A stretch of 64,000 nucleotides of DNA from JAHRAW01 sp965203265 (GCA_965203265.1 CBDBBV010000002.1:248001-312000); one strand, 5' to 3'. Numbered from the stretch's first letter, positions 53,242 through 62,754 are shown. A program made the numbers and translations. The notes: generated by a model from the sequence alone, not told the origin.

Positions 53242-53280
53242 AAAAAACGCCGCCCACCCGAAAAGGGAGGCGGCGTTTTT
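53242..53280. terminator. bidirectional hairpin terminator
   Basis: AACGCCGCC / GGCGGCGTT stem with A- and T-runs on both sides, downstream of the 110-aa gene on the minus strand. Nearly the reverse complement of the hairpin at 32853-32889. Confidence 0.8.
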
Positions 53281-53312
53281 GCGAAAAAATCGTGGCGCGG
53301 GCGCGGTAGCGG

Positions 53313-53645
53313 CTAGGCCGCTCCGGTCGCCGCTCTCCTTCTTTCGTCTCGCTTGTCGAATGCGTGCGAGATTTGTTGTGCTATGTCATCGCGCAATTCA
53401 TTTCGCAATTCGTTTTTGACCTTGATCAGTCGCCTATCGATTTCTTCGGGGATGGCTTGCAACAGCGTGTTCTCCGTTTCCTTCATGCTCGCTTTCATTT
53501 CATCGCGAAATGTTGCCATTTCATTTTTCATTTCATCGCGAAATCCCCCCAAATCCTTGAGAAACATCTTTCTGGATTCATCGAACAATGCCTGCATTGC
53601 TCTGGTCATCAATTCAGCACTTCCGTTGAAATTAGCGTTTTCCAT
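53313..53645 (-). CDS. 110-aa coiled-coil protein of unknown function
   Basis: Mostly helical, highly charged protein with two similar segments GGFRDEMKNEMATFRDEMKA and long runs of Lys/Glu heptads, then a C-terminal DKRDERRRAATG tail. AGGA lies upstream of ATG 53645. It may oligomerise. No known family and no link to neighbours beyond the following terminator. Confidence 0.6.
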   Translation of the reverse strand: MENANFNGSAELMTRAMQALFDESRKMFLKDLGGFRDEMKNEMATFRDEMKASMKETENTLLQAIPEEIDRRLIKVKNELRNELRDDIAQQISHAFDKRDERRRAATGAA

Positions 53646-53828
53646 GGCTATATCCTCACTGTGAGATTGGTTGGAACCGGCACCCGACGCCAAATCGGAT
53701 TCCGGTTTGCTTTGCCGCGTTATCCCTCGTTCCATACCCGGCAAGGGCGTGGTTCTACGGCGGGGATTGACAATACACCATTTCAACTGGAAATGGAAAG
53801 GAAATCATCGAAAGCGCGAAAAGGTGCC
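53646..53828. other. intergenic, nothing recognised
   Basis: Gap between the coiled-coil gene and the end of the peptide-importer operon, both minus strand. It should contain the promoter of the coiled-coil gene; I see no strong element. Confidence 0.3.
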
Positions 53829-55016
53829 CTATTTATACGGGTCGGCGGCGTCGCGCAGGCCGTCTCCGAAGAAGTTGAAGGCGAGGATGATGACGATTAC
53901 CGGCACCACCGGCAGGATCAGCCACGGATAGAGCGCCACCACATTCATGTTCTGCGCCTCGTTCAATAGCACGCCCCAGCTGGTGATGGGCGGGCGCAGG
54001 CCGAGGCCGAGGAAGGACAGGGCGGTTTCGCCGAGGATCATGCCGGGGATGGAGAGGGTGGCCGAGGCGATGATGTGGCTGGCGAAGCCGGGCAGCAGGT
54101 GGCGGCGGATGACGCGCCCGGGCTTGGCGCCCAACAGGCGCGCCGCGGCGCAGTAGTCCTCTTCGCGCAGCGCCAGCAGCTTGGAGCGCACCGCCCGCGC
54201 CAAGCCGGTCCAGTCGAGCAGGGCGAGAATCAGGGTGATGCCGAAGAATACCAATATCGGGCTCCACTGCACCGGCAGTATGGCCGACAGGGCCATCCAC
54301 AACGGCAGCTCGGGGAAGGAGCGCAGGATTTCGATGAGGCGTTGGATGGTGGAATCCACCCAGCCGCCGTAGTAGCCCGCGAGGCCGCCCATGAGCAGGC
54401 CGAGAAACAAACTCGCGCCGATGCCGACCAAGCCGATCAGCAGGGAAATGCGCGCACCGTACACGACTCGGGAGAACATGTCGCGGCCGAGGCGGTCGGT
54501 GCCGAGCAGGAAGAGGGTGCCGTCTCGCGCCGGGCAGACGAAGTGGAAGTCCATGTCCAGTCGGCCCCAGAATTGGTAGTCGTCGCCACGGCAGAGGAAT
54601 CTCAATTTGTGCACCTTTTGCGGGTTGATGGTGTATTCGCGCTTGAGGTTGTCGAGGTTGAGTCGGTAGTCGTAGCCGTACACGAACGGGCCGACCCATT
54701 CCCCCTGATGGAACAGGTGCAGTCTCTGAGGGGGGGCGAGGATGTGGTGGGTGTCGCGGGTGTGCAAGTTGTAAGGCGCGATGAATTCCGAGATGAGGGT
54801 GGAGGCGTACAGGGCGATGAGGATGATGCCGCACGCCACCGCAACCCGATGGCGCTTGAGTTTCCACCAGATGAGCTGGCGGCGGGAGGCGAAGAAATAT
54901 TTCTCCTGCTCGGCGGTCAGCTTTTCCACCGAGTACGGGTCGAAATTCGCGGTGGATACATAGTGTTCGGCTTCGGTCGCCGCCGCCGCTTCCGATGTTC
55001 GCTTGGAGTCGCTCAT
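53829..55016 (-). CDS. peptide ABC importer permease, DppC type
   Basis: 395-aa inner-membrane permease. A cytoplasmic N-terminus of about 50 residues and one helix are followed by a long periplasmic insert (about residues 85-165), then the DppC core: GTDRLGRDMFSRVVYGARIS, VRSKLLALREEDYCAAARLL (EAA loop) and ILGETALSFLGLGLRPPITS. Longer than the usual 300 aa because of the insert. Start overlaps the dppB-like stop by ATGA. Last gene of the operon. Confidence 0.92.
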   Translation of the reverse strand: MSDSKRTSEAAAATEAEHYVSTANFDPYSVEKLTAEQEKYFFASRRQLIWWKLKRHRVAVACGIILIALYASTLISEFIAPYNLHTRDTHHILAPPQRLHLFHQGEWVGPFVYGYDYRLNLDNLKREYTINPQKVHKLRFLCRGDDYQFWGRLDMDFHFVCPARDGTLFLLGTDRLGRDMFSRVVYGARISLLIGLVGIGASLFLGLLMGGLAGYYGGWVDSTIQRLIEILRSFPELPLWMALSAILPVQWSPILVFFGITLILALLDWTGLARAVRSKLLALREEDYCAAARLLGAKPGRVIRRHLLPGFASHIIASATLSIPGMILGETALSFLGLGLRPPITSWGVLLNEAQNMNVVALYPWLILPVVPVIVIILAFNFFGDGLRDAADPYK

Positions 55017-56011
55017 TGCATGATCTTCCCTTGCAGACGAATGCGCGGATCGAGCCACGCCAGCAGCAGATCGGAAACGAGCATGCCGACCACGGTGAGC
55101 ATGGAGAGAAACACCAGAAAGGTGCCCGCCAGATACATGTCCTGACTTTGCAGGGCGCTCAGCAGCATGGGTCCGGTGGTGGGCAGGGAGAGCACGATGG
55201 CGACGATCTCGGCGCCGGAGATGACGCTCGGCAACAAACTGCCGATGTCGGCGATGAAGAAATTGAGAGCCACGCGCAACGGGTATTTGGTCAGCAGTTT
55301 GAAGGGCGGCAAGCCTTTGGCCTTGCCGGTGAGAACATATTGCTTTTCCAACTCGTCCAGCAGATTCGCCCGCAACCGCCGTATCATGCCGGCGGTGCCG
55401 GCGGTGCCGATGACGATGACCGGAATCCACAAGTGGGCGAGTACCGAGCGCAACTTGCCCCAGCTCCACGGTTGATCGAGATATTGCGGATCCATCAACC
55501 CGCCGATGGATGTGCCGAACCAGATGTTGGCGAGATACAGCATCACCAGCGCAAGCAGAAAATTGGGCGTGGCCAGCCCGATGAATCCAAGCAAGGTCAG
55601 GCCATAATCCCCCCAACTGTATTGGTGCGTGGCGGAGTATATGCCGATGGGAAAGGCAAGCGCCCAAGTGAACAAAATGGTAACCACGGAAACCAGAATA
55701 GTCAGCATGACCCGATCCCCAACCACCTCCCGCACCGGCAAATCGTGCTCGAACGAATACCCCCAATCACCCCGAAAGAAACCGCTCGCCCAGTTGTAGT
55801 ATTGCAACAGGAAGGGTTGATCGAGTCCGTATTGACGGCGTAGAAATTCGATCTTTTCCCGATCGACGGATTCGCCTTGGCTTTCGAGTTCGGCTATGTA
55901 GGTTTCGAGGTAATCGCCGGGGGGGAGTTGGATGACTACGAAGATGATGAAACTGATCACGATCAGCGTTGGGATCATCAGGGTTAGGCGTTTTAGGACG
56001 TATTGGAACAT
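55013..56011 (-). CDS. peptide ABC importer permease, DppB type
   Basis: 332-aa permease with MFQYVLKRLTLMIPTLIVIS, the typical first helix, followed by periplasmic RQYGLDQPFLLQYYNWASGF and the EAA loop TGKAKGLPPFKLLTKYPLRV. Forms the channel with the DppC-type permease. In this operon the binding-protein gene and the permeases are separated by about 1.4 kb of inserted sequence. Confidence 0.92.
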   Translation of the reverse strand: MFQYVLKRLTLMIPTLIVISFIIFVVIQLPPGDYLETYIAELESQGESVDREKIEFLRRQYGLDQPFLLQYYNWASGFFRGDWGYSFEHDLPVREVVGDRVMLTILVSVVTILFTWALAFPIGIYSATHQYSWGDYGLTLLGFIGLATPNFLLALVMLYLANIWFGTSIGGLMDPQYLDQPWSWGKLRSVLAHLWIPVIVIGTAGTAGMIRRLRANLLDELEKQYVLTGKAKGLPPFKLLTKYPLRVALNFFIADIGSLLPSVISGAEIVAIVLSLPTTGPMLLSALQSQDMYLAGTFLVFLSMLTVVGMLVSDLLLAWLDPRIRLQGKIMQ

Positions 56012-56062
56012 GGTGGGTTAGTTAGGGTGAGGAGTAACGGTGTGGGACAATAAAACCGCTAC

Positions 56063-56269
56063 CTAAAAGACCATAGACAACCCCAGTTTCCATTTTTGAT
56101 AAAACACATAAATCGCCCATAGAAAAAATCCAGCGACTGCGAGCCCAATAACCTGCGCAATAACCTGTATCTCTGTGGGAACAGCCGGATGCTGGGCACC
56201 ACAATGGGGGCAAATTTTTGCGGATTTAGAGACCTCTTTGTTACATTCTTTACATTTGCCTAATGTCAT
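56063..56269 (-). CDS. 68-aa zinc-ribbon membrane protein
   Basis: N-terminal zinc ribbon with CKECNKEVSKSAKICPHCG (two CxxC pairs), followed by one membrane helix (about 38-57, VIGLAVAGFFLWAIYVFYQ). Common small protein type of unknown role. Base composition is lower in GC than the flanking importer genes, so it probably belongs to the inserted segment. Confidence 0.7.
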   Translation of the reverse strand: MTLGKCKECNKEVSKSAKICPHCGAQHPAVPTEIQVIAQVIGLAVAGFFLWAIYVFYQKWKLGLSMVF

Positions 56270-56317
56270 GATTTACCCTCGATGAGTTAAAATATTGTTA
56301 GCCGAAACAATGTCATT

Positions 56318-56550
56318 CAAATCACAAAGTGTCCGGCTTATACATCCACCAATAAGCCGTAGGCAACCAACTATAAATATCCCTTCCGGCACACTCCGCA
56401 ACCGATCACTAACCACCACCGGTTGAGGTGCGTCGCGCATCAAACCGATGGTGAGCACTTTATGTCGAGCATTCTCTGTCACACGGTTTTGATATCTTTG
56501 CCGGTGGAGGCGTGGCTCCATTTTCTGTACAGGTATGGTGGTTGCAGTTG
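56318..56550 (-). pseudogene. decayed copy of the 3' end of the binding-protein gene
   Basis: Matches the last 75 or so codons of the gene at 57420-59363. The translated RDAPQPVVVSDRLRSVPEG corresponds to RDVPQPVVVSDRLRNVPDR, and in another frame IYSWLPTAYWWMYKPDTL corresponds to IYSWLPTAYFGVYSPDTF. So there is at least one frameshift. No start or ribosome site. It is a direct repeat of the intact 3' end about 1.1 kb away. Confidence 0.8.
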
Positions 56551-56586
56551 GCACATAGTATTCAATAAATCAGATCAATCTCCGTT

Positions 56587-57366
56587 TTATTTTGGTTCTT
56601 CATATGGTTTTCTCGATTTTAATACTTCCCCATTCGCAGTGTTGACTAGTTCGACTAAGTCAACCTGTGCGTTAACAAAACATCCTCTGTAATTTCTCTC
56701 TAGCGGTGCCGAAATGGTTGGTTCGTCTGTGTCAACACCACACACAATAGGTTGTCCTGAAGGCCATTGGCCAATTTTTCCGCTTACCCGCCCTCGAATT
56801 GTTTTGGAAAGCGACCTAGCTTTATTTGGTTCAAGTACAGAACTCCAAGATACACCGCAGCATTGGAATTCAGTTACGTCTTTAAGAAAATTAACGGCAA
56901 GAAAAGTCTCATCAACAACGAATACTGTGACCGATACACCTGTGGAGTTACTGGCTTCATATGGCACGCCATAGGTAAAGGAACAATCAATCCCGTAAAT
57001 TGCTGCATACAAACTCCTATCCATCATTTTTCGTTCTCCGCTCCAATAGTCGCCTAAGCTGATCCCCCAAGTTCCATAGCTGACAGAAAAATTCCTCGTA
57101 TCCTTAGAATATCCCCAGCTAGGAGTGCCTGGGCAAATTTTGTTATTAGGGCCTATTGCCCTTGGTTTTATTTCAAAACTGAAACTGCGTCCAACCAATT
57201 TGGTTAAGTCAGGTCCCACATCGAATTGGTCAACAGGTTCATATGTGCGAACCATTTCGGCATATTTCTTCAGTTCAGCAAACGATATGGGCTCATCTGC
57301 ATACAGCGGAGTTAATATCGAACCGCTAACCAACAACAGAAAGCAGGTTTTCATCATGTTTCTCAT
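56587..57366 (-). CDS. 259-aa secreted protein of unknown function, inserted in the importer operon
   Basis: A signal peptide (KTCFLLLVSGSILTPLYA, probable cut before DEPI) and a mature part of about 235 residues with five to six Cys, suggesting disulfides in the periplasm. No family recognised. Strikingly AT-rich compared with the surrounding importer genes, and with different codon use, so it was probably acquired. GGAGG-type site (GAGGAGGAGAAACC) is close upstream of ATG 57366. It lies between the intact and decayed copies of the binding-protein 3' end. Confidence 0.7.
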   Translation of the reverse strand: MRNMMKTCFLLLVSGSILTPLYADEPISFAELKKYAEMVRTYEPVDQFDVGPDLTKLVGRSFSFEIKPRAIGPNNKICPGTPSWGYSKDTRNFSVSYGTWGISLGDYWSGERKMMDRSLYAAIYGIDCSFTYGVPYEASNSTGVSVTVFVVDETFLAVNFLKDVTEFQCCGVSWSSVLEPNKARSLSKTIRGRVSGKIGQWPSGQPIVCGVDTDEPTISAPLERNYRGCFVNAQVDLVELVNTANGEVLKSRKPYEEPK

Positions 57367-57419
57367 GGTTTCTCCTCCTCGTAAGGGTAGTAAATCTAGG
57401 AAAATTGCACAAACATTGG

Positions 57420-59363
57420 TCAGTCAAACCAAAATGTATCGGGACTATACACCCCGAAATAAGCCGTTGGCAACCAGCTATAGATCGCCCTATCCGGCAC
57501 ATTCCGCAACCGATCACTCACCACCACCGGCTGAGGCACATCACGCACCAAGCCGATGCTGAACACCTCCCGGCTATGTATATCGAGCATCCTGCGCCAC
57601 ACGGCTTTACGCTCCTCGCCGGTGGGGGCGCGGCTCCATTGGCGGTACAGGTCGAGCAGTTCCATCGCCGCCGGCAGATCGGGCGCTTCGCCGACTTTTT
57701 GTGATGACTCGTGGTGTTGACCCCACTTGGGCCATTGCAGTTGGGCTTGGCTGGTGGGAGCGAATTCCGCCGGGCTCATGTCTTCGGTGGGTAGGCCGTT
57801 GTCGATGCCGTTGAACATGGCCATCATGGCTTCGCCGGCGAATACCCGCTCGCGAAATACTTCGCGTTGAGACGGCTTGGTGTGCAGTTTGATGCCGAGT
57901 TGTAGCCAGCCGTCGCCGATCAGTTCGAGGATGTCGGTTTCCTCGGTGCTCTCGCCGGCGGTGTGCAGCACGATTTCCAGCGGCGCGCCGTTTTCCATCA
58001 AGCGCAGGCCGCGGCGGTTGCGTTTGGTCAGCCCCAGTTCGTCCAGCATGCGGTTGGCGCGGTCCGGGTCGTATTGGCTCCAGGCGCTCTGGTATTCCGG
58101 CTTGAACAGCGGGCAGTCGGCCAGCACGGTGTTGTTCGATTCGCTCGCCAGCCCGAAATAGACCACCTGATTGATCTCGAATCGGTTGATGCCGAGGGAG
58201 AGGGCGCGGCGGAATTGCCGCTGCCGCACCAGCTTGCGCCAAGTCGGATCGCTACTGTTGAGGTTCGGATAAATGGCCAGCTGGGAGCCGCCGCCGCTGC
58301 GCCACAGGCGCACGGAAAAATCCTGACGGGATTCTCCCGCCTTGAGGAATGTGTAGTCGTCCAAGCGGATGTAGCGGCCCTGCAGGTCGGATTCTCCGGC
58401 GGCGGTCTTGGCGGCGATCAAACTGGAGCTGGCGATGTGTATGGCGACTTCGTCGATGTAGGGCAGCTGCCGCCCGTGGCCGTCGACGCGGTGGTAGTAG
58501 GGATTGCGCGTGAAGATGAATCTCTCGGCCGGCGGGCGCGTGGAATTTTTCCACGGCTGCAGCACCGGCAAATCCGGATTGTCGTTCTTGTAGGGGTGAT
58601 TCTTGCGGTGGTGCAGGCCGGCCCAATTGCGCGCCCCGGCCGCCTCGACCTGCGCGGCGATGGTTTCCGCCGGGCTGTAGTCGGGGTGGAATTGCTTGAG
58701 GTAGTGGCTCGGGGCGTACAGGAACAACGGCCGGGGGGCCGCCAGAGCCGGCAGGAAATGGGGGTTGGCCTTGGACCAGGTGTAGCGAACCGTGGTTTCG
58801 TCGATGAATTCCACCTTCGGCGGCTCGCCGTCCACCAGCAACTGCTTGGGTAGGCCGAACGGATAGAGTGCCTCGTTATTGACGATGTCCTGCCAGTAGT
58901 AGCGGAATGCCTCGGTGGTGAACGGCTCGCCGTCGGACCAGCGATGCCCCTTGCGCAGATGGAATGTGTACTCGCGCTGCTCGCGGGTTTCGTAGCCGGC
59001 CAGCAGGTCGGCGGTCAGCCGCAGATCGCGGTCGTAGCCCACCAGCCGGGCGTAGCCGTAGACCATCATCATGCGAATATCCTTGCTCTTGCCCATGAGC
59101 ATTCGCAGGGTGCCGCCGTATTGGCCGTTGCGCCTGCCGTCGCCATCGCCGAATGCGACCTGCGCGGGTTGCAGCGGCAGCCGCTCGGCGACCGCCGGCA
59201 GCTGGCCGGAGGCTACCTGCGCGGCGAAATAGGGCGGCTCCACATGCCCCGAGGCGGCGCCCGTGCACGCGACCAAAGCAGCCGCCGCGACCAGCAGGCG
59301 GGGCAGGCGGGGGCCAGGGGTGGAGGGTGGCGTCGCCGTCTTCATTCTCATTTTCATTTTCAT
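57420..59363 (-). CDS. family-5 periplasmic substrate-binding protein, peptide-type ABC importer
   Basis: 647-aa SBP_bac_5 protein. The N-terminus is a run of Met-Lys codons (MKMKMRMKT), so the exact start is uncertain; a signal peptide with LLVAAAALVACTGAASG follows, with a possible lipobox at VAC. The mature protein has NGQYGGTLRMLMGKSKDIRM, YTFHLRKGHRWSDGEPFTTE and FRRALSLGINRFEINQVVYF. Peptide, opine or sugar ligands are possible for this clade. The start overlaps the ATPase stop by ATGA. Confidence 0.9.
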   Translation of the reverse strand: MKMKMRMKTATPPSTPGPRLPRLLVAAAALVACTGAASGHVEPPYFAAQVASGQLPAVAERLPLQPAQVAFGDGDGRRNGQYGGTLRMLMGKSKDIRMMMVYGYARLVGYDRDLRLTADLLAGYETREQREYTFHLRKGHRWSDGEPFTTEAFRYYWQDIVNNEALYPFGLPKQLLVDGEPPKVEFIDETTVRYTWSKANPHFLPALAAPRPLFLYAPSHYLKQFHPDYSPAETIAAQVEAAGARNWAGLHHRKNHPYKNDNPDLPVLQPWKNSTRPPAERFIFTRNPYYHRVDGHGRQLPYIDEVAIHIASSSLIAAKTAAGESDLQGRYIRLDDYTFLKAGESRQDFSVRLWRSGGGSQLAIYPNLNSSDPTWRKLVRQRQFRRALSLGINRFEINQVVYFGLASESNNTVLADCPLFKPEYQSAWSQYDPDRANRMLDELGLTKRNRRGLRLMENGAPLEIVLHTAGESTEETDILELIGDGWLQLGIKLHTKPSQREVFRERVFAGEAMMAMFNGIDNGLPTEDMSPAEFAPTSQAQLQWPKWGQHHESSQKVGEAPDLPAAMELLDLYRQWSRAPTGEERKAVWRRMLDIHSREVFSIGLVRDVPQPVVVSDRLRNVPDRAIYSWLPTAYFGVYSPDTFWFD

Positions 59364-61246
59364 CCGAGCGGGTTGGCCGCCGCCCGCACCAAGTGCCCGG
59401 AGGCGATCTCGAACATCCGGCTGGCCTGCTCCGGTTGCTCGCCGTAGGGGGGCGGCCAGTCGGCGGCGGCGTCGCCGGTCGGCTCGGCGATTTTGTCGAA
59501 ATCGAGGGGTTTGTCGAGGTCGGCCACCGGCACCGCCTGCAAGAGGGCGCGGGTGTACGGGTGGGTGGGCTGGCGGAAAAGCGATTCACGCGGCGCCAGC
59601 TCGACGAATTCGCCGCGATACATCACCGCAATCCGGTCGGCGATGTAATCCACCACCGCCAGATTGTGGGAAATGAATAGGTAACTCAAGGCCAGCTCGC
59701 TCTGCAAATCCTTCAGCAGATTCAACACCTGCGCCTGAATCGACACATCCAGCGCGGACACCGGCTCGTCGCAAATCAGCAGATCGGGCTGCAGCGCCAG
59801 CGCCCGCGCGATGCCGATTCGCTGCCGCTGTCCGCCGGAGAAACTGTGGGGATAGCGCCGCAAGTGGCGCGGGTCGAGCCCGACCAATCTCATCAGTTCG
59901 CTGCTCATCGCCATCTGGTAGTCGAGCCCGCCCAGTTGGTGGATTTCCATCGGCTCGCGGATGATGTCGAACAACGTCATGCTCGGATTGAGCGAGCCCA
60001 CTGGGTCTTGAAAAATGTATTGCACCTTGCGGCGGTAGTCGAAGCGCTGGGCGTCGTCCAGAGAGGCGACCTCACATTTCCCCGCGTGGTCGCGGTATTC
60101 GATGCTGCCGGCGTCGGGCAGGATGGCGTGGGCGATGAGTTTGCCGAGGGTGGACTTGCCGCTGCCGCTTTCGCCGACCAGCCCCAGACATTCGCCGCGA
60201 AACAGGTCGAAACTGACGCGATTCACCGCTTGGACTTCGGGGGGATTGGCCGCCAGCGACCAAGCGCTCGCGCGCGCGCCGAAACGCTTGGCGATTTTCC
60301 GCACCTTGAGAATGCGGCGCGGATGGGCGAGTCGGGCGCGCGCCGAATCGCGATTGCCGAGGAATCCGCCCACCTCGGCCTTGATCTCCCGCAGCGGAGT
60401 CAGGCGCTCTCCGGGCTGCAGATCGAAATTCGGCACCGCCTTGAGCAGCGCCCGAGTGTATTGGTGCCGCGCCTCGGGGAATATCCGCCTCACCGCACCG
60501 CGCTCCATCACCTCGCCGTGATACAGCACCACCACTTCCTCGGTGATGTTGGCGACCACGCCGAGGTCGTGGGTGATCATCAGCACCGCCATGTCGAGCT
60601 GCGCCTGCAGCCGTTTGATCAACTTCAGAATCTGCGCCTGAATGGTCACATCCAGCGCCGTGGTGGGCTCGTCGGCGATCAACAGGGACGGGTGGCAGAT
60701 GAGCGCCATGGCGATCATGGCGCGTTGGCGCATGCCGCCGGACAGCTCGAACGGATAGCAGGTCATGGCGCGCCGGGGCTGGGCGAATCCCACGGTGGCC
60801 AGCATGTCGCGGGTGATGCGCAGGCCCTCCTCGCGAGGCACCTCGCGGTGCAGAAACAACGCTTCGCTGATCTGGTCGCCGATGGTGTGCAATGCCGACA
60901 ACGACACCATCGGCTCCTGAAATATCAACGAGATACTGCCGCCGCGCAACCCTCGCATTGCGCGCCCGTTAGGGTCGATCTGCGCCAAATCCACCGCCCC
61001 GTTCCCCTTGCGCGGATCGTCGAGGATGATTTCGCCGGCGGTGATGGCCGCGTTTTCCGGCAACAAGCCCATGATGGCACGCGCGATCACGGATTTCCCC
61101 GAACCGGACTCCCCCACCAACGCCACGCTACCCCCGGGCGCAACATCGAACGACACCCCGCGCACCGCCTCCACAGTGGTATCGTGAATGGCAAAGCGAA
61201 CCCGCAGATCGCGCAGGGAGAGCAACGGCTGCGGTGCCGACACCAT
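59360..61246 (-). CDS. fused double ATPase of the peptide ABC importer (DppD-DppF)
   Basis: 628 aa with two complete ABC domains. Domain 1: VALVGESGSGKSVIARAIMG, signature FELSGGMRQRAMIAMALICH, DEPTTALDVTIQAQIL. Domain 2: LGLVGESGSGKSTLGKLIAH, HSFSGGQRQRIGIARALALQ, CDEPVSALDVSIQAQVLNLL. Each carries the oligopeptide-type C-terminal tail (HQYTRALLKAVP, HPYTRALLQAVP). Usually these are two genes; the fusion is as in GsiA or YejF. First gene of the operon. Confidence 0.94.
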   Translation of the reverse strand: MVSAPQPLLSLRDLRVRFAIHDTTVEAVRGVSFDVAPGGSVALVGESGSGKSVIARAIMGLLPENAAITAGEIILDDPRKGNGAVDLAQIDPNGRAMRGLRGGSISLIFQEPMVSLSALHTIGDQISEALFLHREVPREEGLRITRDMLATVGFAQPRRAMTCYPFELSGGMRQRAMIAMALICHPSLLIADEPTTALDVTIQAQILKLIKRLQAQLDMAVLMITHDLGVVANITEEVVVLYHGEVMERGAVRRIFPEARHQYTRALLKAVPNFDLQPGERLTPLREIKAEVGGFLGNRDSARARLAHPRRILKVRKIAKRFGARASAWSLAANPPEVQAVNRVSFDLFRGECLGLVGESGSGKSTLGKLIAHAILPDAGSIEYRDHAGKCEVASLDDAQRFDYRRKVQYIFQDPVGSLNPSMTLFDIIREPMEIHQLGGLDYQMAMSSELMRLVGLDPRHLRRYPHSFSGGQRQRIGIARALALQPDLLICDEPVSALDVSIQAQVLNLLKDLQSELALSYLFISHNLAVVDYIADRIAVMYRGEFVELAPRESLFRQPTHPYTRALLQAVPVADLDKPLDFDKIAEPTGDAAADWPPPYGEQPEQASRMFEIASGHLVRAAANPLG

Positions 61247-61582
61247 TATGGCCGCCTGCCTGCGCGGGCTATTTCAAAGGGCGGATGGGGCATCTGTACA
61301 CCTCATGATTTGCCGGACTGGCCCGCTGCGGGTTGTCGTGCCGGGGTAGTTCCTGACCAACCGGTGTCGCGCCGTCCGGCAACAATTATACTGGAGCGTT
61401 TCCCGTAATCCGGGCTGTTTTGCAAGCGGATGTTACCTGAATTTGCCATTCCGCTATTGATTTTGCGGTTTCGGGGGGGTATGGTTCGTGGGCGCGGTTG
61501 CTCCATTGTGGGTTTTTTGGATATTCATGATCGCATCCGGTGGGGCAACCGCGCGCTTCCAACCACACACCATACTCGACAC
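61247..61582. other. divergent intergenic region, importer ATPase / PotA-type ATPase
   Basis: 336 bp between two divergent transporter operons. TATACT at 61387-61392 could be a -10 for the plus strand, but the -35 is not clear. A G-run and T-run lie at 61465-61520. No gene that I can support. Confidence 0.3.
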
Positions 61583-62689
61583 ATGCCCAACGACACGCCG
61601 GATACGCCGCTGGTTCGATTTGTCGATATCCAGAAGAGTTACGATGGCGTAACGCTGGTGGTCAAAAGCCTCAATCTGGAGGTGGCCCAGGGCGAATTTC
61701 TGACCATGTTGGGGCCGTCCGGATCCGGCAAGACCACCTGCCTGATGATGCTGGCCGGATTCGAGCCCGCCACCCACGGCGAAATCTACCTGAAGGATCA
61801 GGGCATCAACCATGTCGCCCCGCACAAGCGCGGTATCGGCATGGTGTTTCAGAATTATGCGCTGTTTCCCCATATGACGGTCTCCGAAAATCTGGCCTTC
61901 CCCCTCGAAGTGCGCAACATGGGCAAGAGCGAACGGGAGGAGAAGGTGGCGCGGGCGTTGGATATGGTGCAGCTGGGCGCTTTCGGCGATCGCCGCCCGG
62001 CGCAACTTTCCGGGGGGCAGCAGCAGCGGGTCGCGGTGGCGAGATCGCTGGTTTTCGATCCGGATCTGGTGCTGATGGACGAACCCCTCGGCGCCCTCGA
62101 CAAGAATCTGCGTGAGCAGATGCAGTATGAAATCAAGCACATTCACGAGAACCTCGGCCTGACCGTGGTCTATGTTACCCACGACCAGAGCGAGGCGCTC
62201 ACCATGTCGAACCGCATCGCGGTGTTCGACGACGGCATCATCCAACAGTGCGCCCCGCCGGAAGTGTTGTATGAAAAACCCGAAAACGCCTTCTGCGCCA
62301 ACTTCATCGGCGAGAACAATCGCCTGCTCGGCAAGGTGGTCGAGGACTTCGGCGATAGCGTGAAGGTCGTAGTGGACGGCAGCGGCGACACGGTCGCGGC
62401 GTTCAAGGTCAAGGTGGCCGGAGTAGGGGAAAGGGCCACTTTGTCGTTGCGCCCGGAGCGGGTGGTGGTATCGCCCGAAGACGGCTCGCTGCCCAACATA
62501 TTTCCGGCCAGAGCCGAGGAGTTGATCTACCTCGGCGACCATATTCGCACCCGTTTCACGGTGTGCGGACACGATGATTTCATCGTGAAAATTCCCAATT
62601 CAGCCGTGCATGCCCATCTCCGCAAGGGGGATACGGTACACATCGGCTGGAATGTGGAGGACTGCCGCGCGCTTGACCCGTCGGACTGA
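61583..62689 (+). CDS. PotA-like polyamine/solute ABC importer ATPase
   Basis: 368-aa ATPase. Walker A TMLGPSGSGKTTCLMMLAGF, Q-loop GIGMVFQNYALFPHMTVSEN, signature LSGGQQQRVAVARSLVFDPD, Walker B LVLMDEPLGALDKNLREQMQ, and a C-terminal TOBE-type regulatory domain (ATLSLRPERVVVS, LIYLGDHIRTRFTV). The closest general group is spermidine/putrescine importers. The start is ATG 61583; the upstream open frame is unlike the family. It is followed by its binding protein. Confidence 0.9.
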   Translation: MPNDTPDTPLVRFVDIQKSYDGVTLVVKSLNLEVAQGEFLTMLGPSGSGKTTCLMMLAGFEPATHGEIYLKDQGINHVAPHKRGIGMVFQNYALFPHMTVSENLAFPLEVRNMGKSEREEKVARALDMVQLGAFGDRRPAQLSGGQQQRVAVARSLVFDPDLVLMDEPLGALDKNLREQMQYEIKHIHENLGLTVVYVTHDQSEALTMSNRIAVFDDGIIQQCAPPEVLYEKPENAFCANFIGENNRLLGKVVEDFGDSVKVVVDGSGDTVAAFKVKVAGVGERATLSLRPERVVVSPEDGSLPNIFPARAEELIYLGDHIRTRFTVCGHDDFIVKIPNSAVHAHLRKGDTVHIGWNVEDCRALDPSD

Positions 62690-62754
62690 TGTTCCGGGGA
62701 TGGCCTGCGGTTTTTTTGTTTCATCATTCAAACTTTAGACGAGAGGAAATTTCG

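Noticed and set aside
59340..59363. CATTTTCATTTTC microsatellite
   Set aside because: It is the start of the binding-protein gene (alternating Met-Lys codons); only the exact start codon is uncertain.
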